A DNA stretch of 64,000 bases from Parasphingorhabdus litoris DSM 22379 (GTDB lineage: Bacteria; Pseudomonadota; Alphaproteobacteria; Sphingomonadales; Sphingomonadaceae), in assembly GCF_020906275.1 (NCBI RefSeq), contig NZ_CP086727.1, positions 2,294,001-2,358,000 on the forward strand, written 5' to 3'. Shown piece after piece: positions 27,848 to 37,486 of the stretch; positions within the stretch are counted from its first letter, which is position 1; each line of letters begins with the position of its first letter. The notes beneath the pieces were generated by a model. It was not told where the DNA came from, made no database searches, and saw nothing but the letters and a program-made list of their open reading frames with translations. Position numbers and translations under genes: made by a program.

Positions 27848-28589
27848 CCTTTGCATAGCTGCGGATGCTAAACGGGATCAGCACAATATAGCCAATGCTA
27901 ATGACGCTGAGCGTGATCCACGGATTGTTGATCAGTGCCACGCCGAGCAAAGCGAAGCCAGCCAGCGCTTCGAGCCGGATATTTTTGCGCAGGCGAAGTG
28001 ACGACCAGCTATAAGTCGCTGTGTTGGAGATCATCAGGAAAGCGATCAGGACAATCCATGGTGCGACCACAAAATAATCCCGAAACATATCCAGGTCGGT
28101 GATTACCCAAAGATAGAGCGGCAGCATGACCAGTCCAGCGGCCACGGGCGCTGGAATACCAGTCAGAAAACCGGCGGACTTATGCGGTTGGTCTTCATCA
28201 TCAATATGGGCATTGAACCGCGCCAGACGTAGGGCGCAGCCTACGGCCATGGTCAGCGAAATCACCCAGCCAAATTGCGGCATATGCTGCAAGGACCAAA
28301 AGAACATAACGACAGCCGGTGTTACGCCAAAGGCGATAACATCAGAGAGCGAATCCAGCTCTGCACCAAAGCGGCTTTGCGCATTGAGCAAACGCGCGAT
28401 CCGGCCATCCAGCCCGTCCAAAATGCCGGCCAGAACAATCGCCCCTGCCGCCAGCACCCAATTTTCCAGAAAAGCAAAACGTACGCCGCTTAATCCCACG
28501 CAAAGCGCCAGTGCCGTCACTGCATTGGGCGCAAAAGCGCGCAGGGAAATGCCGCGTTCCGGTCTCTGGATGGGCTGTTTATCTGCCAT
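27795..28589 (-). CDS. pssA: CDP-diacylglycerol-serine O-phosphatidyltransferase
   Basis: 264 residues, integral membrane CDP-alcohol phosphatidyltransferase. The signature D-G-x2-D-G-x2-A-R-x8-G-x3-D-x3-D is seen as DGLDGRIARLL and FGAELDSLSD. It makes phosphatidylserine from CDP-diacylglycerol and serine; the next gene upstream, psd, decarboxylates it. The ATG at 28589 (MADKQPIQ) gives the usual length. It overlaps a small convergent gene at its 3' end. Confidence 0.95.
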   Translation of the reverse strand: MADKQPIQRPERGISLRAFAPNAVTALALCVGLSGVRFAFLENWVLAAGAIVLAGILDGLDGRIARLLNAQSRFGAELDSLSDVIAFGVTPAVVMFFWSLQHMPQFGWVISLTMAVGCALRLARFNAHIDDEDQPHKSAGFLTGIPAPVAAGLVMLPLYLWVITDLDMFRDYFVVAPWIVLIAFLMISNTATYSWSSLRLRKNIRLEALAGFALLGVALINNPWITLSVISIGYIVLIPFSIRSYAKVKRQRAMESAAQDGDAR

Positions 28590-28626
28590 TAGCGGTAATA
28601 TATGTCCTGCGTCATCACATTCGGGA

Positions 28627-29361
28627 TCACTGCCCGATACCTTCAATTTCCTTCACCTGGCCGATTTCGGCGATGATGGTTTCACCAGCAATGGTGCGCT
28701 GGCCCAAGACGACATTGGGCGTCGTTCCCTTGGGCAGGTAAACATCGACGCGGCTGCCAAATCGGATCAGCCCGATACGTTGTCCAACGGCAACAAAATC
28801 GCCTTCTTTAACAAAGGACATGATGCGCCGCGCGACCAGCCCGGCAATTTGGGTGAAGCCGACTTTCAAGCCATCATTGCGCTCGACCATGAAATGCTGG
28901 CGCTCATTCTCATCGCTGGCCTTGTCGAGATCAGCGTTCAGAAATTTGCCCGATATATAAGCCTGCCGCTTGACCGTACCTTCAATCGGCGTGCGGTTGA
29001 TATGCACATCAAAGACGCTCATAAAAATGGAGACCCGGATCAGCTCTTCATCACCAAGACCGCCCTCCCCCTGCAATTCAACCGGCGGGACGACGGGCAT
29101 GATCAAATTGACCAGACCGTCGGCGGGTGCAACAATATATTTGTCATCCAGCGGTGTGACCCGCTTTGGATCGCGGAAAAAAGCCAGCACCCAGATCGTA
29201 ACGCCGGCCATCGGCCATGCCAACGTCTCCCATGCCATGAAGGCAAAGGCCGCAGTGATTGCTGCAGAGATGACCGCAAATTTCCGACCTTCAGGGTGGA
29301 CCGGTGGAAAGGACCATTTGGCTTCGCCAAGGCCCTTGTTTGAATATTTTTCTATCGCCAT
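28627..29361 (-). CDS. psd: Phosphatidylserine decarboxylase, short form
   Basis: 244 residues. The self-cleavage site that produces the pyruvoyl group is Gly-Ser in [11 protein letters not shown] near residue 203. FFRDPKR and the central [14 protein letters not shown] segment, with the His of the catalytic site, are conserved. It makes phosphatidylethanolamine at the membrane. It is followed by pssA 37 bases later, so two consecutive steps are encoded together. Confidence 0.95.
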   Translation of the reverse strand: MAIEKYSNKGLGEAKWSFPPVHPEGRKFAVISAAITAAFAFMAWETLAWPMAGVTIWVLAFFRDPKRVTPLDDKYIVAPADGLVNLIMPVVPPVELQGEGGLGDEELIRVSIFMSVFDVHINRTPIEGTVKRQAYISGKFLNADLDKASDENERQHFMVERNDGLKVGFTQIAGLVARRIMSFVKEGDFVAVGQRIGLIRFGSRVDVYLPKGTTPNVVLGQRTIAGETIIAEIGQVKEIEGIGQ

Positions 29362-29553
29362 AAACGTTCCTTAGAAGCAGTGTCCTGCTGTGACAATACT
29401 CCTAGGCGAGTTTTGCGATATCAATCGCCGGAACTTGGCAGATGTTTTGAACAGATGGTTGAACATATTGCGATCTTTGCTAAGAGATCGACATCTTAGA
29501 TTCCTCCCACTGAGTGTGTCGGTACATATTGCTTCCAGGAAAGAATAATATCT

Positions 29554-30774
29554 ATGTCAAAAATTAAGGTCAAAAACCCGGTCGTCGAACTTGATGGCGA
29601 CGAAATGACACGCATCATCTGGCAATGGATTCGGGAACGATTGATCGAACCTTATCTGGATATCGACCTGCATTATTACGATCTCGCCATTCAGGTGCGT
29701 GATGATACCAATGACAAAATCACCGTAGATGCGGCCAATGCCATCAACAAACATGGCGTTGGCGTTAAATGCGCGACCATCACGCCGGACGAAGCCCGGG
29801 TTGAAGAGTTTGACCTGAAGCGCATGTGGAAATCACCCAATGGCACGATCCGTAACATCCTGGGCGGCGTTGTGTTCCGTGAACCCATCGTCATCGACAA
29901 TGTTCCGCGCCTAGTTCCGGGCTGGACCGACCCGATTGTGGTTGGCCGCCATGCTTTTGGTGACCAATATCGTGCAACCGATTTCAAAGTGCCCGGCCCC
30001 GGCAAATTGCGCCTGGTATTTGAAGGGGATGACGGCACCAATATTGACGAGGAAGTCTTCCAATTCCCTTCCCCCGGAGTTGCAATGGCCATGTATAATC
30101 TCGACGATTCGATCCGCGACTTTGCGCGGGCTTCGATGAACTATGGCCTGAACCGTAACTGGCCGGTCTATCTATCAACCAAGAACACGATCATGAAGGC
30201 CTATGACGGGCGCTTCAAAGACCTGTTCGAGGAAGTTTTCGAGACGGAGTTTAAGGACAAGTTTGAAAAGGCCAATATTCTTTACGAACACCGCCTGATC
30301 GACGACATGGTGGCTGCCGCCATGAAATGGAGCGGTAAATTTGTCTGGGCCTGCAAAAATTATGACGGCGATGTGCAATCCGATACGGTGGCGCAAGGCT
30401 TTGGCTCGCTCGGCCTGATGACATCTGTATTGATGACCCCGACCGGCAACACAGTCGAAGCGGAAGCAGCGCACGGTACGGTCACCCGGCATTATCGCCA
30501 GCATCAGCAAGGCAAAGCAACTTCCACCAATCCGATTGCTTCCATCTTTGCATGGACACGCGGTCTGATTTATCGCGGGAAGTTTGATGAGACGCCAGAA
30601 GTAACGCGCTTTGCCGAAACGCTCGAACAAGTCTGCATCAAGACCGTTGAAAGCGGCAGTATGACCAAAGATCTCGCAATTTTGATCGGTCCTGACCAAA
30701 GCTGGATGACAACCGAGCAGTTTTTTGAGGCGGTGCGGTCAAATCTCGAAACCGAAATGGAAAACTGGAAATAA
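29554..30774 (+). CDS. icd: NADP-dependent isocitrate dehydrogenase (eukaryotic-like type)
   Basis: 406 residues. [20 protein letters not shown] at the start, [11 protein letters not shown] (substrate site), and [20 protein letters not shown] (coenzyme site) match the homodimeric type II enzyme of alphaproteobacteria and mitochondria, not the E. coli type. It oxidises isocitrate to 2-oxoglutarate in the TCA cycle and supplies NADPH. The 192 bases upstream are shared divergently with psd and hold both promoters. The start follows AGGAAAG. Confidence 0.96.
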   Translation: MSKIKVKNPVVELDGDEMTRIIWQWIRERLIEPYLDIDLHYYDLAIQVRDDTNDKITVDAANAINKHGVGVKCATITPDEARVEEFDLKRMWKSPNGTIRNILGGVVFREPIVIDNVPRLVPGWTDPIVVGRHAFGDQYRATDFKVPGPGKLRLVFEGDDGTNIDEEVFQFPSPGVAMAMYNLDDSIRDFARASMNYGLNRNWPVYLSTKNTIMKAYDGRFKDLFEEVFETEFKDKFEKANILYEHRLIDDMVAAAMKWSGKFVWACKNYDGDVQSDTVAQGFGSLGLMTSVLMTPTGNTVEAEAAHGTVTRHYRQHQQGKATSTNPIASIFAWTRGLIYRGKFDETPEVTRFAETLEQVCIKTVESGSMTKDLAILIGPDQSWMTTEQFFEAVRSNLETEMENWK

Positions 30775-30831
30775 TTTCCAACGCGTTTTGACTTGCTGAC
30801 AAACGGAATGTTTCGCGTATAGGTGTGTTCT

Positions 30832-32640
30832 ATGAGTACACCGCTCGACAATCCGGCATTTATCGACGCTATCGTCATATTGGGCGCAGCCGGAATTGTT
30901 ATTCCGGCTTTTGCGCGCTTTCGGATCACACCGATTATCGGCTTCATCCTCGTAGGCGTCTTGCTCGGGCCTTCGGGCTTGGGCGCTTTATCCGGACAAT
31001 ATGATTGGCTCAAATTTGTCACGATAAATGATCGAGAGGCAATCGAACCCTTTGCCGAGTTCGGCATCATATTGCTGTTATTTTCCATAGGCCTGGAGCT
31101 TTCGTTCAAACGCCTCTGGTCGATGCGACAGCTGGTCTTCGGGGTGGGCGCTGCGGAACTAACCATTTCTGGTTTGATTATTGGCTTTGTGCTCTATCTC
31201 ATTGGCCAAAATCCCGCCGGTGCCCTGGGCCTTGGTCTTGCATTGGCACTATCATCAACCGCTTTGGTTTTACCCATGTCGGGAACAAAAAGCCCGGTGG
31301 GACGGGCGGCGCTGGCCATGCTTCTGTTCGAAGATGTTGCTATTGTACCGATCATCTTCCTGCTCGGCGCGCTTGCACCATCTTATGCCAGCGGATCGTC
31401 CTGGGAAGAGCTTGTTCAAACGCTGGTCGTTGGCGGTGCAGTGATCATTGGCATGCTGGTGCTTGGCCGCCTCCTGCTGCCCCGTATTTTTGCTCAAGCT
31501 GCACGTACCAAGAGTCCTGAACTCTTTCTGTCCGTCAGTTTGCTGGTAATCATATTGGCCAGTCTCGCGACCGCCGCCACAGGCCTGTCTCCGATCGTCG
31601 GTGCATTATTGGCCGGCCTGCTGATTGCCGAGACGGAATATCACGGCGAAGTTGAGGTTATAACAGCCCCATTTAAGGGATTGGCACTGGGCGTGTTTCT
31701 GATCACCGTGGGCATGCAGATCGACATCCGCGTCATCTTGGACAACTGGGCCAGCCTCATCACGGCAGTCGTTGGCGTGGTATTGGTGAAGGCAATTGTT
31801 ACCGGCGGCCTCTTAAGGTTTGCCGGAGCACGTCCGGGTACAGCAACCGAAGCAGGCGTGCTTATGTCCAGTCCATCTGAAACCACATTGATTGTCTTGG
31901 CTGCCGCAGCGCAAGCGCAATTGATTCAACCCCAGACCGCAGCATTCTGGCAAATCGTAACCGCTATAGGCTTGACGATCACACCTCTCTTGGCAAGATT
32001 TGGGCATGATATGGCTCGGCGGATTGAACTGAGCGGAGAGAATATCGTTGCTACCGATGATCAAGTTATCGATGCAGAGAATACCATTATCATCGGCTTT
32101 GGCCGGGTTGGTCGACTGGTCGCAGACATGATGAAGGCGCATGATCAAAGCTATCTTGCCATCGAATCCAATATCGATGTTGTGGCCGAAGCCAGGCGTA
32201 ACGACTATCCGATTATCTTCGGAAATGTCGCACGCAATGAAATGCTTGACCGCCTGCGCCTCGGCCATGCAAAAGCGCTGGTTCTGACCATGGATGAGCC
32301 GGTTCTTTCGGTTCAAATTGTAAAACGTGTACGCGCATGGGTTCCTGACCTGCCCATTATCGCTCGGGCCAGAGATACGGATCATGCTGCTGAACTCTAT
32401 AAAGCCGGTGCCACCAACGCGGTGCCAGAAGCATTGGAGGGTTCGTTGCAACTATCAGAGGCCGTGCTGGTCGAAAATGGCGTAGCAATGGGCCCAGTAA
32501 TTGCTTCCATTCATGAAAAACGCGACGCCCTTCGCCAACAGATCCAGAAAGATGGCGATTTGGAGAACGAACCCAAGCTGAAATCGTCCGCGCTCGACAC
32601 AAATACCGTGAGTGAGTCAAAACTCAGCCCGCAAGAATAG
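30832..32640 (+). CDS. Kef/CPA2-family cation:proton antiporter with TrkA-N domain
   Basis: 602 residues from ATG 30832. About twelve membrane helices (residues 1-385) with the CPA2 core, then a Rossmann-type RCK/TrkA-N domain near 415-535 beginning [17 protein letters not shown]. Members exchange K+ or Na+ for protons and are gated by NAD(H) or glutathione adducts; the ion is not proven. An in-frame GTG lies nine bases upstream. Its last 17 bases overlap the alaS 3' end on the other strand. Confidence 0.92.
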   Translation: MSTPLDNPAFIDAIVILGAAGIVIPAFARFRITPIIGFILVGVLLGPSGLGALSGQYDWLKFVTINDREAIEPFAEFGIILLLFSIGLELSFKRLWSMRQLVFGVGAAELTISGLIIGFVLYLIGQNPAGALGLGLALALSSTALVLPMSGTKSPVGRAALAMLLFEDVAIVPIIFLLGALAPSYASGSSWEELVQTLVVGGAVIIGMLVLGRLLLPRIFAQAARTKSPELFLSVSLLVIILASLATAATGLSPIVGALLAGLLIAETEYHGEVEVITAPFKGLALGVFLITVGMQIDIRVILDNWASLITAVVGVVLVKAIVTGGLLRFAGARPGTATEAGVLMSSPSETTLIVLAAAAQAQLIQPQTAAFWQIVTAIGLTITPLLARFGHDMARRIELSGENIVATDDQVIDAENTIIIGFGRVGRLVADMMKAHDQSYLAIESNIDVVAEARRNDYPIIFGNVARNEMLDRLRLGHAKALVLTMDEPVLSVQIVKRVRAWVPDLPIIARARDTDHAAELYKAGATNAVPEALEGSLQLSEAVLVENGVAMGPVIASIHEKRDALRQQIQKDGDLENEPKLKSSALDTNTVSESKLSPQE

Positions 32641-35272
32641 CTTTCACAGCTGCAATAGCATCATCGGCCTTGGCACCATCAGGACCACCGCCCTGCGCCA
32701 TGTCAGGCCGTCCGCCACCGCCCTTGCCGCCAACGGCAGCAACAGCAGATTGCACCAGCTCGACCGCATTATACGTGCTGGTCAGGTCATCGGTAACGCC
32801 AACGGCGACAGTCGCCCGCCCGTCGTTAACCGCAATCAGAGCGCTCACGCCGCTGCCAAGGCTTTTCTTGGCTTCATCGATTAATCCGCGCAGTTCTTTG
32901 GGGTTAAGGCCGTTAATGACTTGTCCGCTAAAACTTATGTCGCCGATGGTTTCCGATTCATTGGAAGCACCACCACCGCCATCACCGGCCAGAGCCAAAG
33001 CCTTTTTCGCTTCCGTCAATTCACGATCGAGTTTCTTTCGTTCATCAACCAAGGCCGACACGCGCTCAGCAGCTTCATCAGGCGAGGCTTTCAAGGCCGC
33101 TGCAATAGCTTTTAATTTGCTGTCACGATCGGCAAACCACGATCGTGCAGCCTCACCCGTCAGCGCTTCGATACGTCGAACGCCGCTGGATACGGCGGAT
33201 TCAGAGATGATCACCATCAAACCAATATCGCCTAGAGCGTTCACGTGAGTCCCGCCGCAAAGCTCAACCGAATAGTCGGTATCATTCTCGATGCCCATTG
33301 ACAGAACGCGGACTTCATCACCGTATTTCTCGCCAAATAGAGCCAAAGCACCCGCAGCCACGGCATCGTCTGGGCTCATCAAGCGAGTCACGACCATGCT
33401 ATTACCGCGCACCTGCGCATTCACATCCGCTTCGATGGCTTTGATTTCGTCATCGCTCAGTGCAGATGGATGAGAGAAATCAAATCGCAAACGATCGGGT
33501 GCAACCAAGCTGCCTTTTTGAGTCACGTGATCACCAAGATGATGACGCAAAGCTTTGTGCAACAAATGAGTTGCGCTGTGATTGGCACGTAATTGGGTGC
33601 GCCGGGTTGAATCAACCACCAGATGGACAGTATCCCCTACAGACACCGCTCCCTCATCGATCGTCATCTGATGGGCATGAAGACGACCCAATGGCTTGCT
33701 GGTGTCCGTTATGCTTGCAGCAAACCCATCTTGCCCTGTCACCAGGCCGCTATCGCCCATCTGACCGCCGCTTTCACCATAAAACGGGGTCTGATTCGTC
33801 AACATGACGACATCGTCACCGGCCTTTGCCGATTGAATTTCAGCACCATCCTTGACAAGTGCAATCACGACGCCGTCACCAGTCTCTGCGCTATAGCCCG
33901 TGAATTCAGTACTGCCTTCACGTTCGGCTATATCAAACCAAATGGCTTCTGATGCTTGATCGCCAGAACCCTTCCATGCTGCGCGAGCAGCGGCCTTTTG
34001 CTCGGCCATAGCGACATCAAAGCCTTCCCGATCTACACCGAGAGATTGAGCGCGCAACGCGTCTTCGGTCAGGTCATAGGGAAAACCATAAGTGTCATAG
34101 AGTTTAAAAGCCGTTGCGCCAGGCAGGGTGTCACCTTCACTCATATCGGCAATTTCAGCATCCAGCAGCTTGAGACCCTTGTCGAGCGTCCGCCGGAAAT
34201 TGGTTTCTTCCCGAAGCAAGGTTTCCTCGATCAGCGGCTTTGCGCGGATCAATTCGGGAAAGGCGTTGCCCATTTCACTGGTCAACGCACCAACCATACG
34301 GTGCATGAGCGGGTCTTGCGCTCCCAACAGATGCGCATGGCGCATGGCGCGGCGCATGATCCGGCGAAGCACATAGCCGCGCCCTTCATTGGCCGGTAGC
34401 ACGCCATCGGCCACCAAAAAGGATGATGCGCGCAGGTGATCGGCAATAACACGATGGCTGGCTTGATTGTCGCCAGTCGTTTCCGTTCCTGTCAGCGAGC
34501 CTGACTGTGCAATCAGCGCCTTGAACAGGTCGATCTCATAATTGTCATGCGTCCCCTGCATAACGGCGGCGATACGCTCCAACCCCATGCCGGTATCAAT
34601 CGATGGTTTTGGTAGGTCAATCCGGTTGCCATCGGCATGCTGCTCATATTGCATGAACACCAGATTCCATATTTCGACAAACCGGTCGCCATCTTCATCT
34701 GGGCTGCCGGGAGGACCACCGAAAATGTGATCGCCATGGTCATAGAAGATTTCACTGCATGGACCGCATGGACCGGTATCACCCATGGACCAAAAATTGT
34801 CATTGGTTGCGATGCGGATGATCCGTTCTTCAGGCAGTCCGGAAATCTTGCGCCACAAATCAAAGGCTTCGTCATCAGTGTGATAGACAGTCACCGTCAA
34901 TCGATCAGCGGAAATTTCCCACGTTTTCGTAATCAGCTCCCAGGCGTGATGGATTGCCTGTTCCTTGAAATAGTCCCCGAAGGAAAAGTTGCCGAGCATC
35001 TCAAAAAAAGTGTGGTGCCGGGCGGTATAACCAACATTGTCGAGATCATTATGCTTGCCGCCAGCACGTACGCATTTCTGGCTCGATGTCGCGGTCGGAA
35101 ATCTGCTTTTCTCCGCACCGGTGAAGATATTCTTGAACGGAACCATCCCAGCGTTGATGAACATCAATGTCGGATCATTATGCGGAATAAGCGGAGAGGA
35201 AGGGACAACCTCATGTCCTTCCGCTGCAAAATATTCCAAAAAAGAGCGTCTTATATCGTTGGTGGTAATCAT
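32624..35272 (-). CDS. alaS: Alanyl-tRNA synthetase
   Basis: 882 residues, complete. Class II catalytic domain at the N-terminus ([19 protein letters not shown] and [12 protein letters not shown]); editing domain with the zinc ligands in [16 protein letters not shown] and [14 protein letters not shown]-Ala domain at the end, Gly-rich ([20 protein letters not shown]). It charges tRNA-Ala and edits Ser and Gly. It lies close to recA, as in many proteobacteria, here separated by a GST gene. Confidence 0.97.
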   Translation of the reverse strand: MITTNDIRRSFLEYFAAEGHEVVPSSPLIPHNDPTLMFINAGMVPFKNIFTGAEKSRFPTATSSQKCVRAGGKHNDLDNVGYTARHHTFFEMLGNFSFGDYFKEQAIHHAWELITKTWEISADRLTVTVYHTDDEAFDLWRKISGLPEERIIRIATNDNFWSMGDTGPCGPCSEIFYDHGDHIFGGPPGSPDEDGDRFVEIWNLVFMQYEQHADGNRIDLPKPSIDTGMGLERIAAVMQGTHDNYEIDLFKALIAQSGSLTGTETTGDNQASHRVIADHLRASSFLVADGVLPANEGRGYVLRRIMRRAMRHAHLLGAQDPLMHRMVGALTSEMGNAFPELIRAKPLIEETLLREETNFRRTLDKGLKLLDAEIADMSEGDTLPGATAFKLYDTYGFPYDLTEDALRAQSLGVDREGFDVAMAEQKAAARAAWKGSGDQASEAIWFDIAEREGSTEFTGYSAETGDGVVIALVKDGAEIQSAKAGDDVVMLTNQTPFYGESGGQMGDSGLVTGQDGFAASITDTSKPLGRLHAHQMTIDEGAVSVGDTVHLVVDSTRRTQLRANHSATHLLHKALRHHLGDHVTQKGSLVAPDRLRFDFSHPSALSDDEIKAIEADVNAQVRGNSMVVTRLMSPDDAVAAGALALFGEKYGDEVRVLSMGIENDTDYSVELCGGTHVNALGDIGLMVIISESAVSSGVRRIEALTGEAARSWFADRDSKLKAIAAALKASPDEAAERVSALVDERKKLDRELTEAKKALALAGDGGGGASNESETIGDISFSGQVINGLNPKELRGLIDEAKKSLGSGVSALIAVNDGRATVAVGVTDDLTSTYNAVELVQSAVAAVGGKGGGGRPDMAQGGGPDGAKADDAIAAVKAILAG

Positions 35273-35344
35273 GAAATCGACTTAGGCGAGGCCTGCCATG
35301 TTTACAATCCCGTCAATGACTGGATTCCAAAATTTGATGAGCAA

Positions 35345-35971
35345 TCAGGCATAGGCATATGGGCCGCCCTTTTTGAGAGCAGTTTGATATTGGGGCCGAT
35401 CATGAATGCGTTTGAGCCAGGCTTGCAAATTGGGAAAGCGATGATCAAGCCCTGCGCGTGATTGGCAGGCTTCAAGCGGGAAGCTCATCATGACATCTGC
35501 GGCAGTCAGCGCGCCACCTGCAAAATAAGGACGGGATGCCAGTTCTGTTTCGAGCCAGTTGAGTAGTTCCTCAACCATACCCAAAATGGGCTTTTTCGCT
35601 GGCCAGCCCAAGAAACCTAATCGATTAACTACAAGTGTTCCAAATAGCGGCGGCATCATCGAACCCTCGGCGAAATGCAGATATTGGGTATAAAGCTGAG
35701 CACCTGTCTTGTCTTCCGGCGCACCAAGCGTTCCGCCAGCTTTGGTCACCAGATATTCGACAATCGCCGCCGTTTCGATAATCACCTGGCCGTCATCTTC
35801 AATCATGGGTGATTTGCCAAGCGGATGAATGGCTTTCAGGCTATCCGGCGCGCGCTGTGTTTTCGGGTGGCGTTCATAACGCTTGATTTCGTAGGGCAAC
35901 GCCAGCTCTTCGAGCAACCAAAGGATCCGCTGTGACCGGCTGTTTTCTAGATGATGGACAATAATAGTCAT
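35345..35971 (-). CDS. Glutathione S-transferase family protein
   Basis: 208 residues from ATG 35971. The N-terminal thioredoxin-like domain starts MTIIVHHLENSRSQRILWLL; the Ser of ENSRSQR is in the place of the catalytic residue, and SPMIEDDGQVIIETAAIVEYL holds the glutathione gamma-glutamyl site. The C-terminal all-helical domain is intact. Substrate unknown. It lies between recA and alaS on the same strand, with a terminator between it and recA. Confidence 0.92.
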   Translation of the reverse strand: MTIIVHHLENSRSQRILWLLEELALPYEIKRYERHPKTQRAPDSLKAIHPLGKSPMIEDDGQVIIETAAIVEYLVTKAGGTLGAPEDKTGAQLYTQYLHFAEGSMMPPLFGTLVVNRLGFLGWPAKKPILGMVEELLNWLETELASRPYFAGGALTAADVMMSFPLEACQSRAGLDHRFPNLQAWLKRIHDRPQYQTALKKGGPYAYA

Positions 35972-36110
35972 GAAACCCCCTTTTTCACATGATCGCAAAC
36001 ATGCCGAGCGGGGCTTGTTTGCGTTCAAAGTTCACACAAATCACACCTGAAAATCATCATGCCAATCAGGTTTTTCCAACTTTTGACAGGAATGCGCCGG
36101 ATAGCAAATG

Positions 36111-36151
36111 AAAAGGGCCGTCCTGACTATCGGGGGACAGAAGGACGGCCC
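36111..36151 (-). terminator. Rho-independent terminator of recA
   Basis: GGGCCGTCCT (36115-36124) pairs perfectly with AGGACGGCCC (36142-36151) around a 17-base loop. Reading leftward the stem is followed by TTTT (36111-36114). It lies after the recA stop and before the GST gene. Confidence 0.8.
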
Positions 36152-36242
36152 GCATGCCATGATCCGCCTCGGGGGAAACGGATTGGCAAATTCAATTTTG
36201 GAGAGAAGAATAGAGGCGATCTAGTCCGCCCCTATGTCTTCT

Positions 36243-37334
36243 TTATTCGCTATCAGCCTCAGAATCACCATCGGCTCCGACAGGTCCGGTCATCATCTCA
36301 TCGGCAATTTCTTCCTCATTGCCGCGAATTTGATTTTCCAGCTTCGCCATCATTTCCGGATTTTCCAACAGGAAGCGCTTCGAGTTTTCACGGCCCTGCC
36401 CGATACGCACGGAGTCATAAGAGAACCATGCCCCGGATTTTTCGACAACACCGGCTTTAACGCCAAGGTCAATTATCTCGCCAACCTTGGAAATGCCCTG
36501 CCCGTACATGATGTCAAATTCAACTTGCTTGAACGGTGGTGCCACCTTGTTCTTGACCACTTTCACGCGGGTAGAGTTTCCGACAATTTCATCACGCTCC
36601 TTGATCTGACCCGTGCGGCGAATGTCGAGACGAACCGACGCGTAGAATTTCAGAGCATTACCACCAGATGTGGTTTCGGGATTGCCGTACATCACGCCAA
36701 TTTTCATCCGCACCTGGTTGATGAAAATCACCATACATTTGGAGCGGTTGATAGAACCAGTAAGCTTGCGCAACGCCTGACTCATCAGACGCGCTTGCAG
36801 GCCGACATGACTGTCGCCCATTTCGCCTTCAATTTCAGCCCGCGGGACAAGCGCAGCGACTGAGTCCACGACCAAAATATCAATCGCATTGGACCGCACA
36901 AGCGTATCCGTGATTTCTAGTGCTTGCTCACCCGTATCTGGCTGTGAAACGATCAGCTCATCAATATTCACACCCAGCGCATTGGCATAAACGGGGTCGA
37001 GCGCATGTTCCGCATCAACAAAGGCAGCGGTGCCGCCAGCCTTTTGAGCTTCGGCAATGGCATGCAGAGCCAAAGTGGTTTTACCGGAGCTTTCCGGACC
37101 ATAGATTTCGATCACGCGACCTTTTGGCAATCCCCCGATACCAAGCGCAATGTCCAGCCCCAAAGAACCGGTTGAGATCGATTCGACCTCCATCGCTTTG
37201 CGTGAGCCCAGCTTCATCGCGGAGCCTTTACCAAAGGCGCGATCAATTTGCGCCAACGCGGCGTCGAGCGCCTTTTGTCTGTCTGATGAGTTCAATTGAT
37301 TATCCGATTCTACGACTTTTAGATTGCCGGCCAT
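36243..37334 (-). CDS. recA: Recombinase RecA
   Basis: 363 residues from ATG 37334. Walker A is GPESSGKTT, Walker [11 protein letters not shown], and loop 2 has [18 protein letters not shown]. The C-terminus is acidic (Asp/Glu-rich), as usual. RecA forms filaments on single-stranded DNA, drives strand exchange and triggers LexA self-cleavage. The open frame extends to 37376 but the shorter start matches the family length. A LexA-type box lies 76 to 90 bases upstream of the start. Confidence 0.97.
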   Translation of the reverse strand: MAGNLKVVESDNQLNSSDRQKALDAALAQIDRAFGKGSAMKLGSRKAMEVESISTGSLGLDIALGIGGLPKGRVIEIYGPESSGKTTLALHAIAEAQKAGGTAAFVDAEHALDPVYANALGVNIDELIVSQPDTGEQALEITDTLVRSNAIDILVVDSVAALVPRAEIEGEMGDSHVGLQARLMSQALRKLTGSINRSKCMVIFINQVRMKIGVMYGNPETTSGGNALKFYASVRLDIRRTGQIKERDEIVGNSTRVKVVKNKVAPPFKQVEFDIMYGQGISKVGEIIDLGVKAGVVEKSGAWFSYDSVRIGQGRENSKRFLLENPEMMAKLENQIRGNEEEIADEMMTGPVGADGDSEADSE

Positions 37335-37409
37335 TTGCCTGTCCCCTTCGCTAAATGCTTGTACGCTATCAATCAATGATGGATATGATGTACCGCATTT
37401 GTTCTACTA

Positions 37410-37424
37410 GAACAAGAGTGGAAC
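37410..37424 (-). promoter_or_regulatory. LexA box upstream of recA
   Basis: On the recA strand the sequence reads GTTC-N7-GTTC (GTTCCACTCTTGTTC), the exact alphaproteobacterial SOS operator. An overlapping palindrome TGTTC-TACT-AGAACA sits beside it. Control of recA by LexA is established in related species. Confidence 0.85.
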
Positions 37425-37486
37425 ATAAAAATTTTTAGTTGAGATAAAGTGTTTATTTTACAATGTAATAAGAGGAATTCTGAATG

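Noticed and set aside
29444..29468. GAAC ... GAAC upstream of icd as a LexA box
   Set aside because: The spacing is eight bases rather than seven, so it does not fit the operator.
29471..29490. CGATCT/AGATCG hairpin in the icd-psd divergent region
   Set aside because: A six-base stem is too short to claim function without conservation data.
34637..35461. 274-codon plus-strand open frame opposite alaS
   Set aside because: Shadow of alaS and the GST gene end; no ribosome binding site or domain.
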